Shown one piece after another: positions 57,752 to 64,000 of a stretch of DNA of 64,000 nt. The notes beneath the pieces were generated by a model. That model did no database searches, was not told the DNA's origin, and saw only the letters and a list, made by a program, of their open reading frames with translations. This DNA is from CAKVOD01 sp964489405. Its GTDB lineage: Bacteria > Bacillota > Clostridia > Christensenellales > UBA1242. Made by a program: the position numbers and the translations under genes. Each line of letters opens with the position of its first letter. Within the stretch, counting starts at the first letter, position 1. The stretch lies in NCBI GenBank assembly GCA_964489405.1, contig CAZAYL010000001.1, forward strand, positions 1 to 64,000, in the 5' to 3' direction.

Positions 57752-58954
57752 ATGGCTAAACAAAAATTTGTTAAAGACAAAGTCAATATGAACGTTGGTA
57801 CCATTGGTCACGTCGACCACGGTAAAACAACATTGACTGCGGCTATAACTAAAGTTCAATCATTGAAAGGTCTTGCTGAAGCAAGGAACTACGCTGATAT
57901 TGACTCTGCTCCTGAAGAGAGAGAACGCGGTATTACAATCAATACTTCTCACCAAGAATATAATACTGCTAAGCGTCACTATGCGCACGTCGACTGCCCA
58001 GGACACAAAGACTATGTTAAAAACATGATTACAGGTGCAGCACAAATGGATGCAGCTATCCTCGTTGTTGCCGCATCCGATGGTCCTATGCCTCAAACAA
58101 TGGAACACATTTTGCTTGCTCGTCAAGTAGGCGTTCCATACATCGTGGTATTTATGAACAAGGTTGACCAAGTAGACGATCCAGAATTGATTGAACTCGT
58201 TGAAATGGAAATCAGAGACCTACTTACAAAGTATGGTTTCCCTGGAGATGAAACTCCAATTATTAAGGGCTCGGCTCTTAAAGCACTCGAAGCAGCAGAA
58301 GCTGGCAAACTTGATGACCCAGCATGTGCTTGCATTGGCGAACTTATGGACGCTTTGGATACATACGTACCAGACCCAGTTCGCGCTACAGACAAACCTT
58401 TCTTGCTCCCAGTCGAAGATGTATTCACAATCTCTGGTCGTGGTACAGTTGCAACAGGTAGAGTTGAAAGAGGTACTGTCAAGATGGGCGATGTTGTTGA
58501 AATCGTTGGTATCAGAGATACTAGGACAACAACAATCACAGGAATTGAAATGTTCCACAAAATGATGGATTCAGCAGAAGCTGGTGACAACGTAGGTTTG
58601 TTGCTTCGTGGCGTTGAAAAGAAAGACATCGAAAGAGGTCAAGTAATTGCAGCACCAAAGTCAATCACACCTCACACAGACTTTACAGCTGAAGTTTATA
58701 TCTTGAAGAAAGAAGAAGGCGGACGTCATACACCATTCTTCAATGGTTATCGTCCACAATTCTACGTTCGTACAACAGACGTTACTGGTACAATTGAATT
58801 GCCAGAAGGCGTCGAAATGGTTATGCCGGGCGACAACATCTCTATGACTGTTCGTCTTATTAGCCCTATCGCTATCGAAGAAGGATTGCGTTTCGCTATC
58901 CGCGAGGGTGGTAGCACAGTAGGTTCTGGTGTCGTAGCTAAAGTTTTGAAATAA
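57752..58954 (+). CDS. tuf: Elongation factor Tu
   Basis: GTPase that delivers aminoacyl-tRNA to the ribosome, 400 aa. G1 GHVDHGKT, G2 RGITIN, G3 DCPGHKDYVKNMITGAAQMD, G4 NKVD, and domain II/III landmarks (VGLLLRGVEK, FFNGYRPQFYVRTTDVTG) are present. AAGGAG precedes the ATG. No classical terminator follows the stop; the structured RNA region begins within about 35-65 bp. Confidence 0.98.
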   Translation: MAKQKFVKDKVNMNVGTIGHVDHGKTTLTAAITKVQSLKGLAEARNYADIDSAPEERERGITINTSHQEYNTAKRHYAHVDCPGHKDYVKNMITGAAQMDAAILVVAASDGPMPQTMEHILLARQVGVPYIVVFMNKVDQVDDPELIELVEMEIRDLLTKYGFPGDETPIIKGSALKALEAAEAGKLDDPACACIGELMDALDTYVPDPVRATDKPFLLPVEDVFTISGRGTVATGRVERGTVKMGDVVEIVGIRDTRTTTITGIEMFHKMMDSAEAGDNVGLLLRGVEKKDIERGQVIAAPKSITPHTDFTAEVYILKKEEGGRHTPFFNGYRPQFYVRTTDVTGTIELPEGVEMVMPGDNISMTVRLISPIAIEEGLRFAIREGGSTVGSGVVAKVLK

Positions 58955-58986
58955 TTGTGAATGTGTAAACAATAGATATTCATAGT

Positions 58987-59015
58987 TTGAAAATTTTGGT
59001 TATGAACTAGAATAT
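58987..59015 (+). promoter_or_regulatory. Possible promoter of the structured RNA
   Basis: TTGAAA (58987-58992) and GAATAT (59010-59015), 17-bp spacer. A start a few bases on would place the hairpin CGAGAG-TTT-CTCTCG (59019-59033) at the RNA 5' end. The hexamers are imperfect; read-through from tuf is the alternative. Confidence 0.45.
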
Positions 59016-60095
59016 ATGCGAGAGTTTCTCTCGGATATTACAGGTTATAACTTGTGTTCGGATAAGAACTCAAAGTCACCCCGCGAAAGGTTATTTCGCG
59101 CTTTGCACTAAGGATAAAAGGGCAGTCGCTGTAACTTAATACAGTTTTCGTGCTCAAGAAAATAAGAGGGCGTTCAAGCCTAAGAACTAGGACATCGTCC
59201 GCAAATAAATGCGACTTTGCAAATCTGCAATTATCACATTTGTTTGCAAAAATGGCAAATTCAAACAAAAGAATTAAAAAATTGTGTTCATTCAAAGAAC
59301 TAAAAATTGAGTTCTTGTTGAGGAACTCAAACTCAACCTTGACCGTTGGAGTACAACGGTATTCAAGTCTAAGAATTTTCGATGAAAATCGACAAAATGC
59401 GCAATTACCTGCAAACACGCGCATTTTGCAAAATGACATTCAAGCTGAAGAATAGAAAAACAGCATTTGACTACTGAATTTATAGTGGTGTTCAAGCAAA
59501 GAACTAAAAATTTGCGTCCAGCAACAAGACTTTTGTTGCATTCACGCCAAGAATAGCACGCAAGTGCAAATTTGCCAAATGTGGCGTTCAATAACAAAAC
59601 ATTTTGCGCAAATTTTAAATGGCATTCAAGCCTAAGAATTACAAATAGGTATTCAAGCCAAGAATTATAAATAGGGAATTGATACAGCTAGACTGTGGAT
59701 ACGTCCCTTCAAAATGGCATTCAAATGTAAGAATAAAAAATACATATTTGGTTACTAAATTGTAGTAATATTCAAGTTGAAGAATCAAAAATGCAACTAT
59801 CTCCATTCAAGATACAAGTTTGAATGCGTCGAACTGTAGATGTCAATTCAGTGATGTATTGCTTAGTACATTATTTGGCAACATTTATTAATCAAGTTGC
59901 CAGCATAAGCATTGATAGGCAATCAAACCTAGACCATACTGCAAATTATGAAAGTTCGATTTCAGAATTTGAGGTATTTGTCTGTTCAAATAAGTTTAGG
60001 ACTTTTGACAAACTAACAACTAAGGTTGACGTCTTGTTAACCTTGTTGCGAAACGCCATCACGACGAAACAACTTTGAACGCATAGACAAGAAAA

Positions 60096-60111
60096 TTACC
60101 CATCAGGGTAA
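60096..60111 (+). other. Small perfect hairpin before the RNA terminator
   Basis: TTACCC-ATCA-GGGTAA, 6 bp with a 4-nt loop, abutting the terminator stem. Confidence 0.55.
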
Positions 60112-60144
60112 CGCTGAGCGATAAAACCGCCCAGCGTTTTTTTT
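60111..60144 (+). terminator. Strong intrinsic terminator ending the structured RNA
   Basis: ACGCTGAGCG (60111-60120) pairs with CGCCCAGCGT (60128-60137) with one mismatch and a 7-nt loop, followed by eight Ts. It separates the RNA from the peptide locus. Confidence 0.9.
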
Positions 60145-60165
60145 GTTGCCCCAATGCAAAAACAC

Positions 60166-60194
60166 TTGACATTACTAAAAAAATATTGTAATAT
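60166..60194 (+). promoter_or_regulatory. Promoter of the Cys-rich peptide locus
   Basis: TTGACA (60166-60171) and TAATAT (60189-60194), 17-bp spacer, about 28 bp before the peptide start codon. Confidence 0.75.
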
Positions 60195-60222
60195 ATATTT
60201 AAATAAGATAGGAGGAATAATT

Positions 60223-60291
60223 ATGATTGTACTTAGTGAACCTACAACGACTTGCTATTGTTGCGATTGTGACAACAAAGGGCATTCGTAA
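60223..60291 (+). CDS. 22-aa Cys-rich peptide, candidate RiPP precursor
   Basis: A very short frame with a strong ribosome binding site (GGAGG 60211-60215, seven bases before ATG). It has an N-terminal part MIVLSEPTTT and a C-terminal part CYCCDCDNKGHS with four cysteines in six residues. It is first in an operon with a SPASM radical SAM enzyme, from which a hairpin separates it. A tiny, well-translated Cys-rich peptide before a SPASM maturase is the layout of thioether-type (ranthipeptide-like) RiPP loci, and its length resembles PqqA-type precursors. The alternative is a cysteine-codon leader peptide controlling attenuation. I do not recognise a known precursor family. Confidence 0.7.
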   Translation: MIVLSEPTTTCYCCDCDNKGHS

Positions 60292-60295
60292 GAAT

Positions 60296-60325
60296 ATGAG
60301 TGGGTAGTAATTCCCACTCATTTTT
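60296..60325 (+). terminator. Attenuator hairpin between peptide and maturase genes
   Basis: ATGAGTGGG (60296-60304) pairs perfectly with CCCACTCAT (60313-60321), then TTTTATT. It starts five bases after the peptide stop codon, so a terminating ribosome would mask its 5' arm. It would give much more peptide mRNA than enzyme mRNA. Confidence 0.8.
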
Positions 60326-60349
60326 ATTGTACACCATAAAATAAAAAAA

Positions 60350-61666
60350 ATGAAAATATCTAAATATATTATTGTTAAGCAAATAGGGGATGATTTTATT
60401 TTATTATCAACAATTTCTAAAAAGATAATAAAGGTTTCTGCTCAATTTTATAATGAAATGAAAAATATTGATCGAACATGTTTAAGAGAAATCAATGAAG
60501 AAGAGATTCAATATTTAATTGATGCATATTTTTTGTTAGAAGATGATGTTGATGAACGTAATGTTGTTGAATATTTAATGGATACTGATCGGATTAATCA
60601 ACAAATTTTTTCTAGTTATATTGTTTTTTCTACAATGTGTAATTTTGCTTGTGTGTATTGTTATGAAGAAGGGCAAACAAAAAGAAATTTTATTATGTCA
60701 GAAGAAATTATGCAAAAAGCAATAGATTGGTACAAAATGATTTTGATAAAAAATAAATATAGTGTTTGTAAAATTACTTTGTTTGGTGGAGAACCTTTAT
60801 TACATAAAGATTTAATAATTAAGTTTGTTGAAGAAATTAGTAAATATTCGAAAGATAACAATATTATTCTCAAACTTGCTGTTATAACTAATGGTTATTT
60901 GTTAGATCGGGAAATTGTTGATTTCTTAAGTATGCATGGGCTTGAAGAAATTCAAATTACACTTGATGGGGTTGGCAAAGTACATGATGACAGGCGACCC
61001 TTACGTAACGGAGGTCCAACATTTAAGCAAATAATAGATAATATAAAAAATATAAATAAATTTAATGGTAGATTTTTGTTTAGAGTTAGTTTTGATAAAA
61101 ACAATATTTTAAATGTTAAAGAGTTGTTATTGTTCATAAAAAAGTTGGAATTAAATAATGATTTTCAAATTTATCTTGCACCTATTCATCAAACAACTAG
61201 TCAAACTGATTGTTCTTGTTCGTTTTGCAGTAAAAATACATCCGAAAATGTTGATGATTTAGTTAAATTATATAAAGATTTGTATCAATTTATGCAAGAA
61301 AATGATATTTCAATACCTAAGTATATTACAAATGGACCTTGTATGACTGTATCTCGTGATACAGTATTAATCGATAATTATGGAAAGTTGTTTAAATGTG
61401 TTGAAATGATAGGAATTGATAAATTATCAGTTGGAAGTGTATTTGATTTAGATTATTATCAAAATATTTTTAAGTTTGTTGGGCATCCTTGCTTTAAGGA
61501 TTGTATAAAAAAAGGTTGTAAATATGTATGTTTATGTGGCGGTGGGTGCTTGATGAAATCATATTTAAAAGACAAATCACTAAAAAACTTAGACTGCAAA
61601 TACAAATTATTCGATGAACTGATACCATTCTTATTGGAGTTGAATTATGGAAATAAAACAAAATAA
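60350..61666 (+). CDS. SPASM-domain radical SAM peptide maturase
   Basis: Predicted iron-sulfur enzyme of 438 aa that modifies the upstream peptide. Residues 1-85 are a small N-terminal domain that may bind the precursor. The radical SAM CX3CX2C motif is C97, C101, C104 (MCNFACVYCYE); GGEP lies at 146-149 and TNGYLL at 180-185. The C-terminal SPASM region has C331, GX4C at 345-350, then C381, C385, C390, C394, C396 and C400 (ending CLCGGGC) and C416, enough for two auxiliary clusters. No ribosome binding site precedes the ATG, consistent with low expression after the attenuator. It overlaps the methyltransferase gene by 20 bp. The region is clearly more AT-rich than the neighbouring translation genes, suggesting transfer. 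Substrate assignment is inference from context. Confidence 0.9.
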   Translation: MKISKYIIVKQIGDDFILLSTISKKIIKVSAQFYNEMKNIDRTCLREINEEEIQYLIDAYFLLEDDVDERNVVEYLMDTDRINQQIFSSYIVFSTMCNFACVYCYEEGQTKRNFIMSEEIMQKAIDWYKMILIKNKYSVCKITLFGGEPLLHKDLIIKFVEEISKYSKDNNIILKLAVITNGYLLDREIVDFLSMHGLEEIQITLDGVGKVHDDRRPLRNGGPTFKQIIDNIKNINKFNGRFLFRVSFDKNNILNVKELLLFIKKLELNNDFQIYLAPIHQTTSQTDCSCSFCSKNTSENVDDLVKLYKDLYQFMQENDISIPKYITNGPCMTVSRDTVLIDNYGKLFKCVEMIGIDKLSVGSVFDLDYYQNIFKFVGHPCFKDCIKKGCKYVCLCGGGCLMKSYLKDKSLKNLDCKYKLFDELIPFLLELNYGNKTK

Positions 61667-62819
61667 TTTTGAGCATATAATTAATGCTATTTTTAAAGAA
61701 AATGACATTGCGAAAATTATTATTAGTAATCCGTGTATTAAGAATTATGAATATAAAAAAATTGTCATTGAAAATAAAAAAGAAGACTATATGGAGAATA
61801 CCTACACCGAAAAGCATTCATTTACTAAAATGATATGTAATAACGATATTGTGAGTAGAGTCGTTTTTTATTCAAAAAGTTTTAAACAATTTAACATTTT
61901 TTCAAATGACAACGAATTTATGCTAAAAATTTCAAAGACTGGAAAAATATTTTTGTCTAAATCAAAGTGTCAAAACAATATGGAGATTACATCCAACAAT
62001 AATCGAATAAAAAATTATATTTTTAAAGAAGGGGAAGTCATTCCACCACTAATTGATATGGGGATTTATACAGTTGAAGGCAAAGTTGTAAAATCAATGT
62101 ATGACAAATATAGACAAATAAATCGGTTTATTGAATTAATTGATGATTATGTTAAAGACAACAATTTAAATAAAATTAATATAATTGATTTCGGTTGCGG
62201 TAAATCGTATTTAACCTTTGTAGTGTATTATTATTTTAAATTTATAAAAAAATTAGAAATAACAATGATTGGGCTAGATTTGAAAGAAAATGTAATTAAA
62301 CAATGTAATGAAACAGCTCAAAAATATGGTTACAATACTTTGCATTTTGAACTTGGCGATATTAATGGATACAAGCCTACTATGGATGTTGATATGATAA
62401 TAACATTGCACGCTTGTGATACTGCTACAGATTACGCATTATACAATGCCATTAATTGGAATGTCAAAATGATTTTCTCAGTTCCGTGTTGTCAGCACGA
62501 AATAAATAAGCAAATTAAATCAAAAGATTTTCCCATAATAACTAGGTATGGACTAATAAAAGAGAGAATATCATCAGATTTTACGGACATTATTAGGTGC
62601 AATTTGTTGCGCGCTATGTCATATAATGTTGAATTAATTGAATTTGTGGGGTTTGAACACACTCCTAAAAATATACTAATTCGTGCAAATCTCACTAAAA
62701 TACCATTACAAATAAGAAAGCAGTATCTAAAAGAAGTTATTGATTTAAAGAACGCGTTTCAATTTGAGCAAACACTTTACGAATTACTCAAACATAAAAT
62801 TTTATTATTGCAAAATTAG
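61647..62819 (+). CDS. Class I SAM-dependent methyltransferase (Methyltransf_32-like)
   Basis: Methyltransferase of 390 aa. The SAM-binding motif I is DFGCGKSYLT (181-190); later landmarks are MIGLDLKENVI, MIITLHACDTATDYAL and SVPCCQHEINKQI. An N-terminal domain of about 150 aa precedes the Rossmann fold. This arrangement matches a widespread Firmicutes family related to METTL25/RRNAD1-type enzymes, whose substrates are mostly unknown. It starts inside the 3' end of the maturase gene with GGAG seven bases before the ATG, so it is translationally coupled and could modify the peptide. Because the family is usually found alone, a housekeeping role is an equal alternative. It has the same AT-rich composition as the maturase. 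Confidence 0.85.
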   Translation: MEIKQNNFEHIINAIFKENDIAKIIISNPCIKNYEYKKIVIENKKEDYMENTYTEKHSFTKMICNNDIVSRVVFYSKSFKQFNIFSNDNEFMLKISKTGKIFLSKSKCQNNMEITSNNNRIKNYIFKEGEVIPPLIDMGIYTVEGKVVKSMYDKYRQINRFIELIDDYVKDNNLNKINIIDFGCGKSYLTFVVYYYFKFIKKLEITMIGLDLKENVIKQCNETAQKYGYNTLHFELGDINGYKPTMDVDMIITLHACDTATDYALYNAINWNVKMIFSVPCCQHEINKQIKSKDFPIITRYGLIKERISSDFTDIIRCNLLRAMSYNVELIEFVGFEHTPKNILIRANLTKIPLQIRKQYLKEVIDLKNAFQFEQTLYELLKHKILLLQN

Positions 62820-62861
62820 TGTTAAACATACGTGTTGGATAACAAAATTCTGCTAACAACA

Positions 62862-62898
62862 AAAACAAATCGCAAATATAAACGATTTGTTTTTTATT
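62862..62898 (+). terminator. Bidirectional terminator between the peptide locus and trpS
   Basis: AAAACAAATCG (62862-62872) pairs perfectly with CGATTTGTTTT (62883-62893) around a 10-nt loop. Runs of T follow on the plus strand and five Ts on the minus strand, serving both convergent genes. Confidence 0.85.
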
Positions 62899-62957
62899 TT
62901 ATTGTATAAATATTTTGAAATGAGATAATTTATTTATTCAAATATTACATAAGTTTA

Positions 62958-64000
62958 TTACAAAAGTGTTGAGTCGTTGAAATAGTCAATGCCCATTGCG
63001 CGTTTGACGCGGATTAAAGTGGCTTGCGCGATGTCGACCATTTTATCACTGCCACGCCTGAGTATGTCCAATAGTTGCGCCTTGTCGCTCTCATAAATTG
63101 CGCGTTTTTCGCGGATAGGGGTCAAAATGCTTTGCATAATTTCAATCAAAATTCGTTTGATTTTGACGTCCCCAAGCCCGCCACGCTGATAGTGTTCCTT
63201 GATTTCATTGATTGACTTGTACTCACTGATTTGCGAAATTTGTTCGTCAGTCGCAAAGGCGTCAAGGTACGTAAACACCATATTGCCCTCAATTTTGCCA
63301 GGGTCGCTAACGTGAATATGGTCAGGGTCAGTGTACATTGACATAATTTTCTGCACAACGGCATCGCTATCGTCCTTTAGATTGATAGTATTGCCAAGCG
63401 ACTTGCTCATTTTGCCGTTGCCATCCACGCCAGGTAAGCGGTGGCACTTTGTCGCCGAATCAAGCACCGCCTTTGGCATAACAAGCGTTTCTCCATAAAT
63501 TCGGTTGAAAGTCGCAACAATCTCGCGCCCTTGCTCAATAACGGGCAACTGGTCCTCGCCGACAGGGACAATGTCCGCATCAAACGCCGTAATATCCGCC
63601 GTTTGGCTAATAGGGTAGGTCAAGAACCCCGTTGGAACATTCGCCCCATACCCCTTTTGTTTCATCTCCGCCTTGACAGTAGGGTTGCGTTGCAAGCGCG
63701 CAAGCGTAACAAGGTTCATATAATAAAATGTCAATTCAGTCAAAGGGTAAATGTGCGACTGCACGCCAATCGTCGTAATATTCGGGTCAATTCCAACCGC
63801 CAAATAATCGGCGCAAACCTCAAGCAAACTCGTGCGTATCTTTTGCGGATTATCCGCATTGTCTGTCAATGCCTGCGCGTCCGCAATCAAAACAAACGGC
63901 TCGTATTTACCGCTGTTTTGCATCTCCACGCGTTGCCTAAGTGCGCCAATATAATGCCCAATATGTAAGCAACCCGTAGGGCGTTCGCCTGTCAAAAATC
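62958..64000 (-). CDS. trpS: Tryptophanyl-tRNA synthetase (5' end beyond window)
   Basis: Class I synthetase that charges tRNA-Trp. The HIGH-type motif is in TGERPTGCLHIGHYIGAL and the KMSKS-type motif in GKMSKSLGNT. The remainder (PVGEDQLPVIEQGREI, and CHRLPGVDG before KMSKS) is typical. The frame stays open to the window edge: the codons before the TTG at 63995 read Phe, and the family has several residues before TGxRPTG, so the true start lies outside. About 346 residues are visible and the C-terminus is complete. Confidence 0.93.
   Translation of the reverse strand, partial: FLTGERPTGCLHIGHYIGALRQRVEMQNSGKYEPFVLIADAQALTDNADNPQKIRTSLLEVCADYLAVGIDPNITTIGVQSHIYPLTELTFYYMNLVTLARLQRNPTVKAEMKQKGYGANVPTGFLTYPISQTADITAFDADIVPVGEDQLPVIEQGREIVATFNRIYGETLVMPKAVLDSATKCHRLPGVDGNGKMSKSLGNTINLKDDSDAVVQKIMSMYTDPDHIHVSDPGKIEGNMVFTYLDAFATDEQISQISEYKSINEIKEHYQRGGLGDVKIKRILIEIMQSILTPIREKRAIYESDKAQLLDILRRGSDKMVDIAQATLIRVKRAMGIDYFNDSTLL

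Larger units (their letters stand above)
59019..60144 (+). ncRNA. Candidate large structured non-coding RNA built of paired hairpins
   Basis: About 1.1 kb between tuf and the peptide locus without a credible gene. At least twelve short hairpins share the form RTTC, a 6-8 nt loop (often AAGCCTAA) and GAAY: starts at 59056, 59172, 59259, 59286, 59361, 59438, 59490, 59540, 59624, 59651, 59719 and 59770. The closing pair is G-C in four and A-T in eight, and the two sides always match. Longer perfect stems alternate with them: 59082-59100, 59307-59330, 59342-59360, 59394-59427, 59521-59539 and 59673-59708. Two carry GNRA tetraloops (GAAA 59384-59387, GCAA 59560-59563). Several long stems abut an RTTC hairpin with 0-1 nt between. 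A strong terminator ends the region at 60111-60144. Function unknown; it may be a new member of, or distant from, the large ornate bacterial RNAs. Confidence 0.7.

Noticed and set aside
58955..59040. Classical terminator directly after tuf
   Set aside because: CGAGAG-TTT-CTCTCG is followed by GATATTACAGG and not a T-run, so it was assigned to the 5' end of the structured RNA.
59172..59187. tRNA-like T-loop reading of GTTCAAGCCTAAGAAC
   Set aside because: TTCAAGC resembles a T-loop, but the flanking five-base T-stem is absent and other units break the T-loop pattern while keeping RTTC/GAAY pairing.
59150..59455. Short plus-strand frames in the region after tuf (also 59824-60078)
   Set aside because: They run across perfect stems of the candidate RNA, lack ribosome binding sites and look unlike proteins.
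1..64000. CRISPR array, prophage or transposase genes
   Set aside because: No regularly spaced identical repeats with unique spacers, and no integrase, transposase or structural phage gene was found on either strand.

Overview
The window looks like a metagenome-assembled piece of an uncultured, low-GC, gut-type Clostridia chromosome (Christensenellales-like at a guess). The support is a clear sporulation regulator (SpoIIID), a DUF1836 regulator, DegV, canonical sigma-A promoters (TTGACA-17-TATAAT), AGGAGG ribosome binding sites and many intrinsic terminators. A 100-N scaffold gap flanked by an exact 55-bp duplication indicates a de Bruijn-graph assembly. No rRNA, tRNA, CRISPR array, transposase or phage gene is visible.

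Layout. 1-700: intergenic foldback repeats. 716-18913: one giant GLUG-repeat lipoprotein gene (6065 codons). 19079-21158: minus-strand membrane protein and hisS. 21379-24336: a third, smaller GLUG protein. 24494-27122: an AT-rich cluster of a membrane-anchored HNH-type toxin-like nuclease, an unknown cytosolic protein (possible immunity) and a membrane-anchored trypsin-like protease. 27201-30644: DegV and SGNH hydrolase, DUF1836, a small unknown protein and a TetR regulator. 30772-32517: thrS without a TGS domain. 33054-35774: a CtpE-like P-type ATPase. 35901-37270: a surface protein whose start is separated from its body by a run of 12 Gs (phase switch, OFF as assembled). 37371-38278: acpP and spoIIID, the latter embedded in foldback repeats. 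38699-38940: a 21-bp TGACGTC array and a polypurine hexamer tract. 39228-53468: a second giant GLUG lipoprotein (4746 codons). 54019-58954: rpsL, rpsG, fusA and tuf with unusually long spacers. 58987-60144: about 1.1 kb of non-coding DNA that reads as a highly structured, repeat-built RNA. 60166-62898: a compact candidate RiPP locus (22-aa Cys-rich peptide, hairpin, SPASM radical SAM enzyme, methyltransferase). 62958-end: trpS, cut by the window edge.

How it fits together. Translation genes form the housekeeping backbone. Between them sit cell-surface and competition functions: three related GLUG proteins, two of them giant lipoproteins with near-identical promoters; a phase-variable surface protein; a nuclease/protease cluster; and a radical-SAM peptide locus. 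The two items most likely to be undescribed are the structured RNA after tuf, with at least twelve RTTC/GAAY hairpins whose closing pair covaries, and the 22-residue CYCCDC peptide with its maturase. They are adjacent but separated by a strong terminator and a new promoter, so they are probably independent units.
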